Shown: positions 17,385 through 26,214, counted from the stretch's first letter. The stretch is DNA of 64,000 nucleotides from Actinomycetales bacterium (GCA_016711095.1 JADJTP010000001.1:794171-858170); one strand, 5' to 3'. Notes: generated by a model from the letters alone, not told the origin. Made by a program: numbers and translations.

Positions 17385-18053
17385 TCACCGCCCGAGCGGC
17401 GCGAGCCGTTCGGGGCTGAGGTTCGGCCCGCGGCAGCCCACCAGGCGCAGCCCGAGCGCGGCGTTGGTGGCGCCGATCTGCTCGGGGGTGCGGTGCAGCG
17501 CGGGGGTGTACCAGCGGGCGACATCGACCACGATGGACAGCAGGGCCAGCGCCGTGTCAGCGACGTTGTCGAGCACGAAGTCGCCCGACGCCTCGCCGGC
17601 GCGGAGGACCCGACGGACCGTGGCGTCGATCCGTTTGCGCAGTGCGAGCACCTCGTCGCGGTGCGCCTCGGACAGGTGGGGGAACTCGTTCTGGACGACC
17701 CGGGCGATCGCGTAATGCTCGGCGTGCCAGGCACTGAAGCGCGCCATGACCGCCGCGAGGGCCTCGCTGGGGCTGTCGACGTCGTCGGCGGCTGACGTGA
17801 TCAGCGCCAGAGCCTGCTCGTGACCGGCGCGTGAGAGCCGGTAGAGCAACTCTTCCTTCGAGGTGAAGTGGACATACACCCCGGCAGGGGACAGGCCCGC
17901 CCGGGAGGCGATGTCTCGCGTCGTCGTCGCGTGGAAGCCGTTGTCGGCGAACGCCGCGGTCGCCGCGTCGAACAGCCGCAGGACCGTGTCACTGGGGGTG
18001 CTGGGGCTGTCAGCCCTCTCGGGCGCTGGGACGATCGCCACAGTGGACAGCAT
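17385..18053 (-). CDS. TetR-family repressor (fatty-acid-type)
   Basis: 222 residues. The helix-turn-helix spans about 40-70 (TTTRDIASRAGLSPAGVYVHF); the rest is the all-helical ligand domain. AGGTGGGG precedes ATG 18053. It is divergent from an acyl-CoA dehydrogenase, and the spacer holds a 16-bp palindrome, CTAAGCAAGCGCTTAG, of the size TetR dimers bind. It probably represses itself and the acyl-CoA dehydrogenase/SDR genes, with an acyl-CoA as inducer; the ligand is inference from the neighbour. Confidence 0.85.
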   Translation of the reverse strand: MLSTVAIVPAPERADSPSTPSDTVLRLFDAATAAFADNGFHATTTRDIASRAGLSPAGVYVHFTSKEELLYRLSRAGHEQALALITSAADDVDSPSEALAAVMARFSAWHAEHYAIARVVQNEFPHLSEAHRDEVLALRKRIDATVRRVLRAGEASGDFVLDNVADTALALLSIVVDVARWYTPALHRTPEQIGATNAALGLRLVGCRGPNLSPERLAPLGR

Positions 18054-18070
18054 GCCCCACCTATGACATG

Positions 18071-18086
18071 CTAAGCAAGCGCTTAG
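18071..18086. promoter_or_regulatory. TetR operator palindrome
   Basis: CTAAGC-AAGC-GCTTAG is a perfect 6-bp dyad with a 4-bp centre, 18 bases upstream of the TetR start and 74 bases before the acyl-CoA dehydrogenase ATG. Its position in the divergent spacer fits control of both genes. Confidence 0.7.
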
Positions 18087-18159
18087 TAACCCAAGACTTT
18101 AGTACACCACGACCCTCAGTCACCCCACGACTCTGTGTCCGCCACCGGGAGGTCACCCC

Positions 18160-19314
18160 ATGCCGCGCACCCTCTATTCCGAAGAGCACGAGGACTTCCG
18201 GGCCAGTGTCCGGGAATTCGTTGAGCGGACGCTCAAGCCTCGTGTCGAGGAGATGATCCAGCTCAAGTCGATCCCTCGCGACATCTGGCTCCAGGCCGGC
18301 AAGCAGGGCTTCCTGGGCATGGACATCCCGGAGGAATACGGCGGCTCCGGCGCGGGCGATTACCGCTTCAACGCCGTTCTCGCCGAGGAGTGGGGCCACT
18401 TCAACGCGGCGACAGCGGCCTGCTTCGGCATCCACGCCGATGTCTGCCCGCCCTACATCGTCGACTTGGGCACCGAGGAGCAGAAGCAGCGCTGGCTGCC
18501 GCCGATCGCCTCCGGCGAGAAGATCATCGCCATCGGTATGACCGAACCGTCCGGCGGCTCGGACCTCGCGGCCCTGAAGACGACCGCCGTCAAGGCCGAC
18601 GACGGCTCGGGCGACTGGATCCTCAACGGGTCCAAGACCTTCATCACCAACGGCTATCAGTGCGACCTGTGCATTGTCGCCGCGCGCACCGACCCGAGCA
18701 AAGGCCCGAAGGGAATCACCCTCTTCATGGTCGAGCGGGACATGCCCGGCTTCGTCAACGGGCGCAAGCTCGACAAGGTCGGCCAGGACGAGTCCGACAC
18801 CGCCGAGTTGTTCTTCGAGAACGTCCGGCTCCCCGACACCAACCGCCTGGGTCCCGAGGGCGGCGGCTTCATCGCGATGATGCAGCGGCTGCCTCAAGAG
18901 CGGATCGGTGCGGCCGTCTCCAACATCTCCCACGCGTTCCAGATCTTCCGCGAGACGCTGACCTATGCCAAGGAGCGCAAGGCCTTCGGCCAGTCCATCG
19001 GCGCCTTCCAGCACAACAAGTTCAAGCTTGTCGAGATGGTGACCGCGCTTGAGGTGTCCCAGGCTTACGTCGACCTGTGTGTCGCGGCGCACGCTAAGCA
19101 CGAGCTCTCCCCGATCGACGCGGCCAAGGCCAAGTGGTGGAGCGCCCAGGTGCAGAGCGAGGTCCTCGACGAGTGCGTCCAGCTGCACGGCGGCTATGGC
19201 TTCATGAACGAATACCGGGTCGCTCGCGCCTGGCGTGACGCGCGCGTGACGAAGATCTGGGCCGGGTCCAACGAGATCATGAAGGAGCTCATCGGCCGCG
19301 AGCTCGGTTTCTGA
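18160..19314 (+). CDS. Acyl-CoA dehydrogenase, long-chain type
   Basis: 384 residues. FAD/substrate signature AIGMTEPSGGSDLA near 125, second signature QLHGGYGFMNEYRVARAWRD near 345, and the C-terminal VTKIWAGSNEIMKEL. The position that is catalytic Glu in medium-chain enzymes is Ala here (IWAGS), as in long-chain and isovaleryl-CoA dehydrogenases, where the base lies on another helix. It oxidises acyl-CoA to enoyl-CoA and passes electrons to ETF. GGGAGGT lies 6 bases before the ATG. Divergent from the TetR gene, followed at 16 bases by an SDR. Confidence 0.9.
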   Translation: MPRTLYSEEHEDFRASVREFVERTLKPRVEEMIQLKSIPRDIWLQAGKQGFLGMDIPEEYGGSGAGDYRFNAVLAEEWGHFNAATAACFGIHADVCPPYIVDLGTEEQKQRWLPPIASGEKIIAIGMTEPSGGSDLAALKTTAVKADDGSGDWILNGSKTFITNGYQCDLCIVAARTDPSKGPKGITLFMVERDMPGFVNGRKLDKVGQDESDTAELFFENVRLPDTNRLGPEGGGFIAMMQRLPQERIGAAVSNISHAFQIFRETLTYAKERKAFGQSIGAFQHNKFKLVEMVTALEVSQAYVDLCVAAHAKHELSPIDAAKAKWWSAQVQSEVLDECVQLHGGYGFMNEYRVARAWRDARVTKIWAGSNEIMKELIGRELGF

Positions 19315-19330
19315 TCCCGGCGAGAGCCGG

Positions 19331-20107
19331 ATGATGAACCCTCGCAGCATGGGCATTCATGACGGAGCGGTCGCCATCGTCACCGGTGGCAGCCGCGGCA
19401 TCGGGTTGGGCATCGCCCAGCGGCTGATCCAGCAGGGCGCGCGCGTCGTCGTGACGGCGCGCAAACCTGGGCCGCTCGCCGAGGCGGTGGCCTCCTTGGG
19501 CGGCGACCCGTATGCCGTCGGGCTGGCCGGCAACGCGGCCGACCCAGTCCACCAGGGCGAGGCGATCGCCCTCGCGCGCAGTCACTTCGGTGCTCTGCAC
19601 TACCTGGTGAACAACACCGGCATCAATCCGGCATTCGGCCCGATGCTCGACTCCGACGTCGAGATCGCCCGCAAGGTGCTCGACGTCAACGTCGTCGCGG
19701 CCTTCTCGTGGATCCAGAAAGCCGTCGCTGCGGGTTTGGGGACGGCAGCGCTGCCCGGCGCGATCGTCAACGTCGCGTCGATCGCAGGTTTGGGGGCGAC
19801 TGGCACCATCGGCTGGTATGCCGTGTCCAAGGCCGCCCTGATCCACCTCACCGTCGAGCTCGGCTATCAGCTCGGGCCGGCCATTCGGGTCAACGCGGTT
19901 GCCCCAGGCGTGGTGAAGACGCAGTTCGCCCAGGCCCTGTATGCCGAGCGCGAGGACGCCGTCGCCTCGGCCTATCCGATGAAGCGTCTCGGCGTGCCCG
20001 AAGACATTGCCGGGGCGGTCAGCTTCCTGCTGAGCCGCGATGCCGGGTGGATCACCGGGCAGACACTGGTCGTGGACGGCGGGGTCACGCTCGGCGGAGC
20101 GCTCTGA
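19331..20107 (+). CDS. SDR oxidoreductase (FabG-like)
   Basis: 258 residues. Cofactor motif TGGSRGIGLG near 22, NNTG near 97, catalytic Ser in NVASIAG, Tyr-x-x-x-Lys as WYAVSKAAL near 165. Full length for the family. It follows the acyl-CoA dehydrogenase by 16 bases and is likely co-transcribed, so a hydroxyacyl-CoA or ketoacyl substrate is plausible. Start is uncertain among ATG 19331, 19334 and 19349; the last best fits the Rossmann strand. Confidence 0.85.
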   Translation: MMNPRSMGIHDGAVAIVTGGSRGIGLGIAQRLIQQGARVVVTARKPGPLAEAVASLGGDPYAVGLAGNAADPVHQGEAIALARSHFGALHYLVNNTGINPAFGPMLDSDVEIARKVLDVNVVAAFSWIQKAVAAGLGTAALPGAIVNVASIAGLGATGTIGWYAVSKAALIHLTVELGYQLGPAIRVNAVAPGVVKTQFAQALYAEREDAVASAYPMKRLGVPEDIAGAVSFLLSRDAGWITGQTLVVDGGVTLGGAL

Positions 20108-20457
20108 GGCAGAGGTCTCACCGCGCCGACCCGCGACGACTGCTGGGACGCGGCCCCGGTCCCCGGCCCACGCGGCCCGGGACGTTTCCCCTGCCGGACG
20201 CGGGGCCGGGGACCGCATGCCACCCCGACTCGCCGACGGCCGTGAGCGCGAGACCAGCGGATGCGGCGTGCACCACTGTGCCGGCTCCTTCTCTACGACC
20301 GTTCACCCGACAAGAGCGGCGTCCCGCCGCTGTGATACACGCTCGGTCACGTCGACACAGACCGGTCCGGGCGAGCGCGCCGAGCGAACGCCGACCTAGG
20401 ATCGGGAGGTCGTGTCAGCCGACCGGCATACGGGCGGGTGGTGGGAGGAGTCGCGCC
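20108..20457. other. Gene-free 350-base spacer before uvrD2
   Basis: No credible gene. It holds a long inverted repeat, CGGTCCCCGGCCC at 20157-20169 and GGGCCGGGGACCG at 20203-20215 (13-bp perfect stem, 33-base loop), which could terminate the acyl-CoA dehydrogenase-SDR transcript. The rest would contain the uvrD2 promoter; I see no confident -10. GGGAGGAG near 20443-20450 is the uvrD2 ribosome site. Confidence 0.6.
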
Positions 20458-22677
20458 GTGGGGGAATCGACTTCGCGGGCCGACGACATTCTCGCCGCGC
20501 TCGACCCCGAGCAGCGGCAGGTCGCTGCCAACCCGCTCGGGCCGATGTGCGTGCTCGCCGGCGCCGGCACCGGCAAGACCAGGGCGATCACTCACCGGAT
20601 CGGCTACGGGGTCCATTCGGGGGCCTTCGTCCCTCAGCGGGTGCTCGCGGTCACCTTCACGGCGCGGGCCGCGGGGGAGATGCGTACCCGCCTGCGCGAG
20701 CTCGGGGTCGGTGGCGTGCAGGCGCGCACCTTTCACGCCGCAGCGCTGCGCCAACTGCACTTCTTCTGGCCGAGAGCGATCGGCGGCGGCGCTCCGGAGG
20801 TGTTGCCGAGCAAGGCCCCGGTAGTAGCCGAAACGGTCTCCCGACTGCGGATGCAGTTCGATCGTGCCGCGATCCGCGACCTGGCCGCCGAGATCGAGTG
20901 GGCCAAGGTGGGGCTGCTCACCCCCGAAACGTATGCCGCGGGGGCCCGGCTCGCCGGCCGTGAACTCCCCGGCCTGGACCACACCGCGATGGCCAGGGTG
21001 TGGGAGGGCTACGAAGAGCGCAAGACCGAACGCGGCGTCATGGACTTCGAGGACGTCCTGCTGCTCACCGCCGGTGTCCTCGAGGAACGCGAGGACATCG
21101 CCCGGGCCGTCCGCGACCAATACCGGCACTTCGTCGTCGACGAATACCAGGATGTCAACGCCCTGCAACAGCGGCTCCTGGACCTCTGGCTAGGCGGCCG
21201 CGAGGAGATCTGCGTCGTCGGCGACCCGGCCCAGACGATCTACTCCTTCACCGGGGCGACCCCCGAGCACCTGCTCGGCTTTCGGGCCCGCCACCCTCAG
21301 GCTCGGTTCGTGCGGCTCGAGCGCAACTATCGCAGCACGCCGCAGATCCTCGAGGTGGCCAACCTCGTCCTCGGGGCGGCCCGGCCCGTGCCGCCGCCGC
21401 AGGCCGGTCGGCCCGGATCGCCCGCACGGGGGCGCGCGGCGCTCGCGAGCGGGCGCCCCATGGCCGAGCTCGCCCCGATGCGGCTGCAGGCCCAGGGCAG
21501 TGGGGGTCCCGCGCCGAGCCTCACCGCCTACGACGATGACCCCGCGGAGGCCGCCGGCGTCGCCGCAGTCATCAGCGGGGTGCTCAAGCGGGGGACAGCT
21601 GCCAGTGAGGTGGCCATCCTCTTTCGCACCAACGGCCAGTCCGAGGCGTTCGAGGCGGCCCTGACCGACGCCGGGGTGTCCTATCTCGTGCGCGGGGGCG
21701 AGCGCTTCTTCGCCCGCCAGGAGGTGCGGTCGGCCATCGTGCTCCTGCGGGGAGCGGCCCGCGGCGACGACGGGTCGGTCCCGCTGCCCGACCTGGCCCG
21801 CGACGTGCTGACCGGCGCGGGGTGGGCAGCGTCCGCGCCGGTCGGCGCGGGCGCCGTGCGCGAGCGGTGGGAGTCCCTGGATGCGCTGGCATCGCTGGCC
21901 GACAGCCTCGCGGCTGCCTCGCCGGCAGCTCGCCTCGGCGACCTCGTCCAGGAGTTGCAGGAGCGAGCCGCCGCGCAGCATGCCCCTGCGGTTCAGGGCG
22001 TCACGCTCGCGTCGTTGCACGCCGCAAAGGGCCTGGAGTGGGACGTCGTCTTCCTGGTCGGCTGCTCCGACGGTCTGCTGCCGATCTCGATGGCCGAGGG
22101 GTTAGCCGCCATCGAAGAAGAGCGGCGGCTGCTCTACGTCGGCCTGACCCGCGCCCGTCGCGAGTTGCACCTGTCGTGGGCAGCAGCCCGCAACCCCGGC
22201 GGCCGGGCCTCCCGCAAGCCGTCCCGCTTCCTCGACGCGGCCGCCGCAGTCCTCGGCGAGGGGGCCAGGTCCCAGCCCAGACGCGCCCCCGGTGGCCGCG
22301 GCGACTCGGCGCGCACGCCCCGACTGCCCTCGGTATGCCGCGGCTGCGGCGCCGAGTTGGGCACGGCAGCTACACGCAAGGTCGGCCGTTGCTCCGACTG
22401 CCCACCGACCTACGACCCGGCTGTGTTCGAGGCCCTGCGCGTCTGGCGTGTCGAGGTCGCCCGCGCGGCCAACGTGCCGGCATACGTCGTCTTCACCGAC
22501 GCGACCCTCACGGCGTTGGCCGAGACCCGACCGACCGACCTACCCGCGATGGCCGCCGTCTCGGGTGTCGGCGTCCTGAAACTACAGCGCTACGGCGAGT
22601 CCGTCCTGTCCGTGCTGGGTGGCGCAGATCCGCATAATGTGGCCGAAAAGCACTCTGCAGCAAGAGAACTCGGCTAG
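20458..22677 (+). CDS. uvrD2: UvrD2-type superfamily 1 DNA helicase
   Basis: 739 residues from GTG 20458, chosen for GGGAGGAG 7 bases upstream. Walker A AGAGTGKT at 34-41, motif II VVDEYQDV near 225, GDPAQTIYSF motif III, motif VI YVGLTRARREL near 560. After the helicase core come a four-Cys zinc site (CRGCG...CSDC) and an HRDC-like C-terminal domain, the layout of actinobacterial UvrD2. A 3'-5' helicase acting in DNA repair; M. tuberculosis UvrD2 (Rv3198c) is essential and also lies near whiB7. A longer frame upstream is not translated sense. Confidence 0.9.
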   Translation: MGESTSRADDILAALDPEQRQVAANPLGPMCVLAGAGTGKTRAITHRIGYGVHSGAFVPQRVLAVTFTARAAGEMRTRLRELGVGGVQARTFHAAALRQLHFFWPRAIGGGAPEVLPSKAPVVAETVSRLRMQFDRAAIRDLAAEIEWAKVGLLTPETYAAGARLAGRELPGLDHTAMARVWEGYEERKTERGVMDFEDVLLLTAGVLEEREDIARAVRDQYRHFVVDEYQDVNALQQRLLDLWLGGREEICVVGDPAQTIYSFTGATPEHLLGFRARHPQARFVRLERNYRSTPQILEVANLVLGAARPVPPPQAGRPGSPARGRAALASGRPMAELAPMRLQAQGSGGPAPSLTAYDDDPAEAAGVAAVISGVLKRGTAASEVAILFRTNGQSEAFEAALTDAGVSYLVRGGERFFARQEVRSAIVLLRGAARGDDGSVPLPDLARDVLTGAGWAASAPVGAGAVRERWESLDALASLADSLAAASPAARLGDLVQELQERAAAQHAPAVQGVTLASLHAAKGLEWDVVFLVGCSDGLLPISMAEGLAAIEEERRLLYVGLTRARRELHLSWAAARNPGGRASRKPSRFLDAAAAVLGEGARSQPRRAPGGRGDSARTPRLPSVCRGCGAELGTAATRKVGRCSDCPPTYDPAVFEALRVWRVEVARAANVPAYVVFTDATLTALAETRPTDLPAMAAVSGVGVLKLQRYGESVLSVLGGADPHNVAEKHSAARELG

Positions 22678-22715
22678 TCGGCGGCGTCGCTGGAGGATTT
22701 CTTCAGATGAGATCC

Positions 22716-22753
22716 GTAAATCAATTGTCCTCGGGCCACTCGTGGTCTACCCT
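22716..22753 (+). promoter_or_regulatory. Probable WhiB7-dependent promoter of the whiB7 leader
   Basis: TTGTCC (-35, 22725-22730), a 17-base spacer, TACCCT (-10, 22748-22753), and the AT-rich GTAAATCAA directly upstream of the -35. An A/T stretch just upstream of a sigma-A -35 is the known feature of WhiB7-activated promoters, including its own. It would give a leader of about 565 bases before whiB7. Confidence 0.6.
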
Positions 22754-22822
22754 CGTTGTTGCACAGCTCGCGGGCCTAGGATGCCCGGCGAGACAACGAG
22801 CCCAGGAAGGGGGTCGGCATTG

Positions 22823-23089
22823 ATGGAGACCACGACGATGACGCGCACGCGTCATGACCGCGGCGCCCTCGCCGACCGCCTGGAGGCAATCGGTGTCATG
22901 AGCGCTCAGGGGTGGACTCTGTCCGCCGCGCCCACGGCCGATGGCCGGGTCGCGTCCGTGATCCCCGTGAACGTCCTCGTTCCGGCTGCGGTCTTCACCC
23001 CGAGCACGGGTGAAGTGGGCTTTGTCGCCGGTTACACCACCAAGAACACCGATGTCGCTCGTTCCGCAACGGGGAGTCCCCCGGGCTAG
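22823..23089 (+). CDS. Small protein or leader ORF upstream of whiB7
   Basis: 88 residues starting at ATG 22823 with AGGAAGGGGG about 10 bases upstream. No known domain; the centre is hydrophobic (VIPVNVLVPAAVFTP). It lies between the whiB7 promoter and a strong hairpin 25 bases past its stop. whiB7/wblC leaders in Mycobacterium and Streptomyces contain an upstream ORF whose translation controls a terminator, so this ORF may be the sensor. It is longer than the known leader ORFs, so an independent protein remains possible. Confidence 0.55.
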   Translation: METTTMTRTRHDRGALADRLEAIGVMSAQGWTLSAAPTADGRVASVIPVNVLVPAAVFTPSTGEVGFVAGYTTKNTDVARSATGSPPG

Positions 23090-23114
23090 GTCCACCTAGA
23101 CCGGTCTCCCTTCA

Positions 23115-23150
23115 GGCCGCGGAACCCGACATTCGGGATCCGCGGCCTTC
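23115..23150 (+). terminator. Conditional terminator candidate in the whiB7 leader
   Basis: GGCCGCGGA at 23115 pairs perfectly with TCCGCGGCC at 23139-23147, followed by the T-rich TTCGTGTTGT. It stands between the leader ORF and whiB7, about 180 bases before the whiB7 start. It is the simplest candidate for the antibiotic-responsive attenuator known for whiB7; it may also just end the small gene's transcript. Confidence 0.65.
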
Positions 23151-23326
23151 GTGTTGTCACGGACGCCGCCCGACCGAGATCAGCACGTGACATCAGAGCC
23201 AGCGGACGGGTGAGAAGACAGATGAGCACCAACCCAGACCGGCACCCCCACCAGGGACCACCGGCCACAAGGAGCAGGACGGCCCTCGCTACCGCGGGTG
23301 GACGGCAGACGAAGGAGGCAACCCCG

Positions 23327-23614
23327 ATGCAGCTCAGCGCAGTGATCGATAGCCAGCTCTCGGCGACGGCCGCCGGCATCGACATCCCGTGCCGGACCAA
23401 CGACGCGGAGCTGTGGTTCGCCGAGCGCCCCGAGGACGTCGAGTTCGCCAAGTCGCTCTGCGACACCTGTCCGATACGGATCGGGTGCCTCGCCGGGGCC
23501 CTCGAGCGCGGCGAGCCGTGGGGCGTTTGGGGCGGGCAACTGCTCATCCAGGGTGCCATCGTCGCCCGCAAACGGCCCAGGGGCCGGCCGCGCAAGAACG
23601 ACGTGGCGGCCTGA
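23327..23614 (+). CDS. whiB7: WhiB7-type redox transcription factor, intrinsic-resistance regulator
   Basis: 95 residues. Four Fe-S cysteines at 22, 45, 48 and 54, the EPWGVWGG turn at 63-70, and the AT-hook RPRGRPRK at 83-90, which only the WhiB7 subclass has. WhiB7 binds sigma-A and AT-rich DNA upstream of -35 to induce ribosome-antibiotic resistance genes. GGAGG precedes ATG 23327 by 8 bases; an in-frame ATG at 23222 would add a non-conserved extension. Placement after uvrD2 matches M. tuberculosis Rv3198c-Rv3197A. No resistance gene lies within the window. Confidence 0.92.
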   Translation: MQLSAVIDSQLSATAAGIDIPCRTNDAELWFAERPEDVEFAKSLCDTCPIRIGCLAGALERGEPWGVWGGQLLIQGAIVARKRPRGRPRKNDVAA

Positions 23615-23715
23615 GGCCGCAGCACCGTGGGCTTCCTGGAGCCACCCGAGACCGTTCACGACCAGACCACCGACACACCAGACCACCGACAGCAGACCAC
23701 CGAAAAGGACCCACC

Positions 23716-23859
23716 ATGTATCAGCCCGTTCACGAGCAGCTCGCCCGCGCCAAATCGGCCGAGCACCAGGCGCGCTCACAGCCACACGCCGGCATCCGGC
23801 GCAGCGCCCGGCTCATCTCCCAACAGATCCGCCAGAACCGACGCAGCCACTCGAACTGA
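23716..23859 (+). CDS. Small basic protein, unknown
   Basis: 47 residues rich in His, Arg and Gln (YQPVHEQLARAKSAEHQ at the N-terminus), no Cys and no hydrophobic segment. AAAAGGA lies 6 bases before ATG 23716. It is 101 bases after whiB7 and closed by a strong terminator, so it may be co-transcribed with whiB7 and thus antibiotic-induced. I do not recognise a family. Confidence 0.55.
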   Translation: MYQPVHEQLARAKSAEHQARSQPHAGIRRSARLISQQIRQNRRSHSN

Positions 23860-23916
23860 GTGTCGTCGCTCAGCGGCTCACATCCGGACCTCACCGTCCG
23901 CACCCACCCCCCCACC

Positions 23917-23947
23917 GGGCGGGCCGACCTGCAGGGTCGGCCCGCCC
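23917..23947 (+). terminator. Strong hairpin after the whiB7 transcript
   Basis: GGGCGGGCCGACC pairs perfectly with GGTCGGCCCGCCC (13 bp) around TGCAG, followed by ATTGCTTG. It ends the whiB7-small protein unit. Confidence 0.8.
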
Positions 23948-23991
23948 ATTGCTTGCCCACTGCGCTGAGCCCGCGGCATACAGTGGCCGTC

Positions 23992-24576
23992 ATGCAGGCC
24001 GACCTCACGATTGCCCAGGATCCCGACGCTGACGCGCTACTGGGCCGGGACGCCTTCGCGCTCGTCTGCGGGATGCTGCTGGACCAGCAGTTCCCGATGG
24101 AGCGGGCCTTCGCCGGGCCGGCCAAACTGCTCGAGCGTTTCGGCACCCTCGACCCGGCCGCGGTTGCCGCCGCCGAACCGCAGTCGTTCGCCGACCTCGC
24201 CGCAACCCCACCGGCCATCCATCGATATGGCCGCTCGATGGCCGGGCGCATCCAGGCGCTCGCTGCGCACGTCGTCGAGCACTACGACGGGGACGCCGAG
24301 CGGATCTGGACGACCGCCTCCGACACGCCGCAGTTGCTTGCGCGGTTGGAGGCATTGCCGGGATTCGGCACGCAGAAGGCCAGGATCTTCGCCGCACTGC
24401 TCGGCAAGCAGCTCGGAGTGCGGCCCGGCGGGTGGCGCGAGGCGATCGGTCCGTATGCCGCCGCCGGAACCTTCCGCTCCGTCGCCGACGTCGTTGACGC
24501 CGAGTCCCTGGCCAAAGTCCGAGCCTTCAAGCAAGCCGCCAAGGCCGCGGCGAAGATGTCGGCCGAGCAGGGCTGA
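23992..24576 (+). CDS. HhH-GPD base-excision-repair-like protein (TIGR03252 type)
   Basis: 194 residues. MLLDQQFPMERAFAGP near 27 and the helix-hairpin-helix LEALPGFGTQKARIFAALLGK near 130 match the HhH-GPD superfamily, but the catalytic Lys of bifunctional glycosylases is not evident and no Fe-S Cys cluster is present. Predicted DNA-lesion recognition; activity unproven. TACAGT about 7 bases before ATG 23992 suggests a leaderless mRNA. Confidence 0.78.
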   Translation: MQADLTIAQDPDADALLGRDAFALVCGMLLDQQFPMERAFAGPAKLLERFGTLDPAAVAAAEPQSFADLAATPPAIHRYGRSMAGRIQALAAHVVEHYDGDAERIWTTASDTPQLLARLEALPGFGTQKARIFAALLGKQLGVRPGGWREAIGPYAAAGTFRSVADVVDAESLAKVRAFKQAAKAAAKMSAEQG

Positions 24577-24670
24577 GCAGGGCTGAGAGGCCGGGATCCG
24601 GGCACCGCCTCGGGGCAGCCGCCGGAGTGAAGGGGTGGCGCCGCGGCATACGGGCGTGTTCACTGGCCCC

Positions 24671-24853
24671 ATGGGCGAACCAGTCGTTTCCTGCGTGATT
24701 TGTGGGCGGATGCCGTCGCCGCAGGAGGCCAAGACCGTGACGCTCACGTGGAGCCGCGCGATTGAGCGGGGCCGTGCGGTGTGGACGTGCGACCGGTGCA
24801 GCCGCACGCACCTGCGCAGCATCGAAGGCAAGCTCGACAGCAAGTGGTGGTGA
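24671..24853 (+). CDS. Small four-cysteine zinc-ribbon protein
   Basis: 60 residues from ATG 24671 with CVIC near residue 8 and CDRC near 43, plus a conserved-looking basic tail ending KLDSKWW. Probably a structural zinc ribbon; function unknown. Convergent with the ABC1-kinase gene, whose stop lies 36 bases away. Confidence 0.7.
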   Translation: MGEPVVSCVICGRMPSPQEAKTVTLTWSRAIERGRAVWTCDRCSRTHLRSIEGKLDSKWW

Positions 24854-24888
24854 ACCGACCAGCTGGGCTGCCGGCCTCAGAATCGGGC

Positions 24889-26214
24889 TCAGTCGCTGAC
24901 GGGCGGCAATGCGGCTCCGGGGATGTGAGTGTCCACGACGGCCCGGCCGGGCACCTCGGCCCCCAACTGGCACAGCACCCCGATCCCGCCGAGCCAAACC
25001 CGGTGAATGAGTAGGTATTCGGCCGGAAGGTTGAGCCGCATCCCAATCGAGTAGTTGGGCTTACGAGGGTCGTTGATGTGCGCGAACACCTCGCGGATCC
25101 AGTCGCGGGAAAAGGTGAAACGGTCGACCCGCAACGGATCGATGAACGGTGCGAGATAGTCCAGCAGGCGTTCGGCGTCGAGGTCGATACCTTCGCGGAC
25201 GAAGCCGATTTCCCGAAGCCCGGCGAGCGTCGACTCCGCATCGGACTCCAGCGCGAGCGTGATGAGCCGCCCCATGTCGTCGGGGAGGCCACCAGGCAGG
25301 TGCTTGACCGCGCCGAAGTCGAGCACACCGAGGCGGCCATCGGGCAGCATCCGGAAGTTGCCCGGGTGCGGGTCTGCGTGCAGCAGGCCGGTGCGGCCCG
25401 GCCCGTCGAGCAGGAAGGTCAGGTAGCGGGTGCCCGCCTCGTCACGCTGAGACTGCGTGCCGTTGGCGATGATCCAGGACAGCGGCAGGCCGTCCTGCCA
25501 CTCGGAGACCAGGACGCGCTCGCTGCCGGCGATGACGGACGGGACGGCAACGTTGGGGTCGTCGGCGAAAGCCTTGGCAAAGGCCCGCTGCGAGGTGGCC
25601 TCGAGCCGATAGTCGAGTTCCTCGGCCATCCGGCCGCGCAGTTCCTCGAGGATCGGGCCGATCTCGACACCGGGGATCCAGGCGGTGGCGACCTTGGCCA
25701 CTCGCGAGACGTTGGCGAGGTCGGCAAGCAGGGCCTTGCCTGCGCCGGGATATTGCACCTTGACGGCCACCGGTCGTCCGTCGCGCCACACCGCGCGGTG
25801 GACCTGCCCGATCGATGCCGCAGCGATGGCGTGATCGTCGAACGACTCGAATCGTCGGCGCCAGCGCGGGCCGAGCTCGGCCGCCATCACCGCGTGGACC
25901 GTCTCGGCCGGCAGCGCGGGAGCGCTGTCCTGCAGCTTGGTGAGCATCGCCCGATAGGGCCCGGCCGCCTCTTCGGGCAGCGCAGACTCGAAGATCGACA
26001 TGGCCTGACCGAACTTCATCGCCCCGCCCTTGAGCTCGCCGAGGACGGCGAACAATTGGGCCGCTGCCCGGGCCTGCATCTCGGCAGCCACCGCCTCGGC
26101 CGGCTTGCCGCCGACCCGCTTACCGAACCCCAACGCCGCCCGAGCGGCATACCCGAGCGGCAGAGCCGCGAGCTTGGCTGCGCGGGTCACTGCACTTCGG
26201 GGGAGGTCAGTCAC
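24889..26214 (-). CDS. ABC1/UbiB-family atypical kinase (Rv3197-like)
   Basis: 441 residues. KxGQ motif KFGQ at 67-70, the Ala-rich loop AAASIGQVHRA, VAVKVQYPG (nucleotide-binding Lys), catalytic-loop-like HADPHPGNF and the LDFG metal motif are all present. UbiB relatives act as ATPases in lipid or quinone metabolism; M. tuberculosis Rv3197 has been linked to macrolide resistance downstream of WhiB7. Its start overlaps the stop of the upstream E1-like gene by 8 bases, so they form an operon. Length matches Rv3197. Confidence 0.88.
   Translation of the reverse strand: MTDLPRSAVTRAAKLAALPLGYAARAALGFGKRVGGKPAEAVAAEMQARAAAQLFAVLGELKGGAMKFGQAMSIFESALPEEAAGPYRAMLTKLQDSAPALPAETVHAVMAAELGPRWRRRFESFDDHAIAAASIGQVHRAVWRDGRPVAVKVQYPGAGKALLADLANVSRVAKVATAWIPGVEIGPILEELRGRMAEELDYRLEATSQRAFAKAFADDPNVAVPSVIAGSERVLVSEWQDGLPLSWIIANGTQSQRDEAGTRYLTFLLDGPGRTGLLHADPHPGNFRMLPDGRLGVLDFGAVKHLPGGLPDDMGRLITLALESDAESTLAGLREIGFVREGIDLDAERLLDYLAPFIDPLRVDRFTFSRDWIREVFAHINDPRKPNYSIGMRLNLPAEYLLIHRVWLGGIGVLCQLGAEVPGRAVVDTHIPGAALPPVSD

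Noticed and set aside
18061..19356. 431-residue antisense frame to the acyl-CoA dehydrogenase
   Set aside because: Codon-phase artefact; would also run through the TetR operator.
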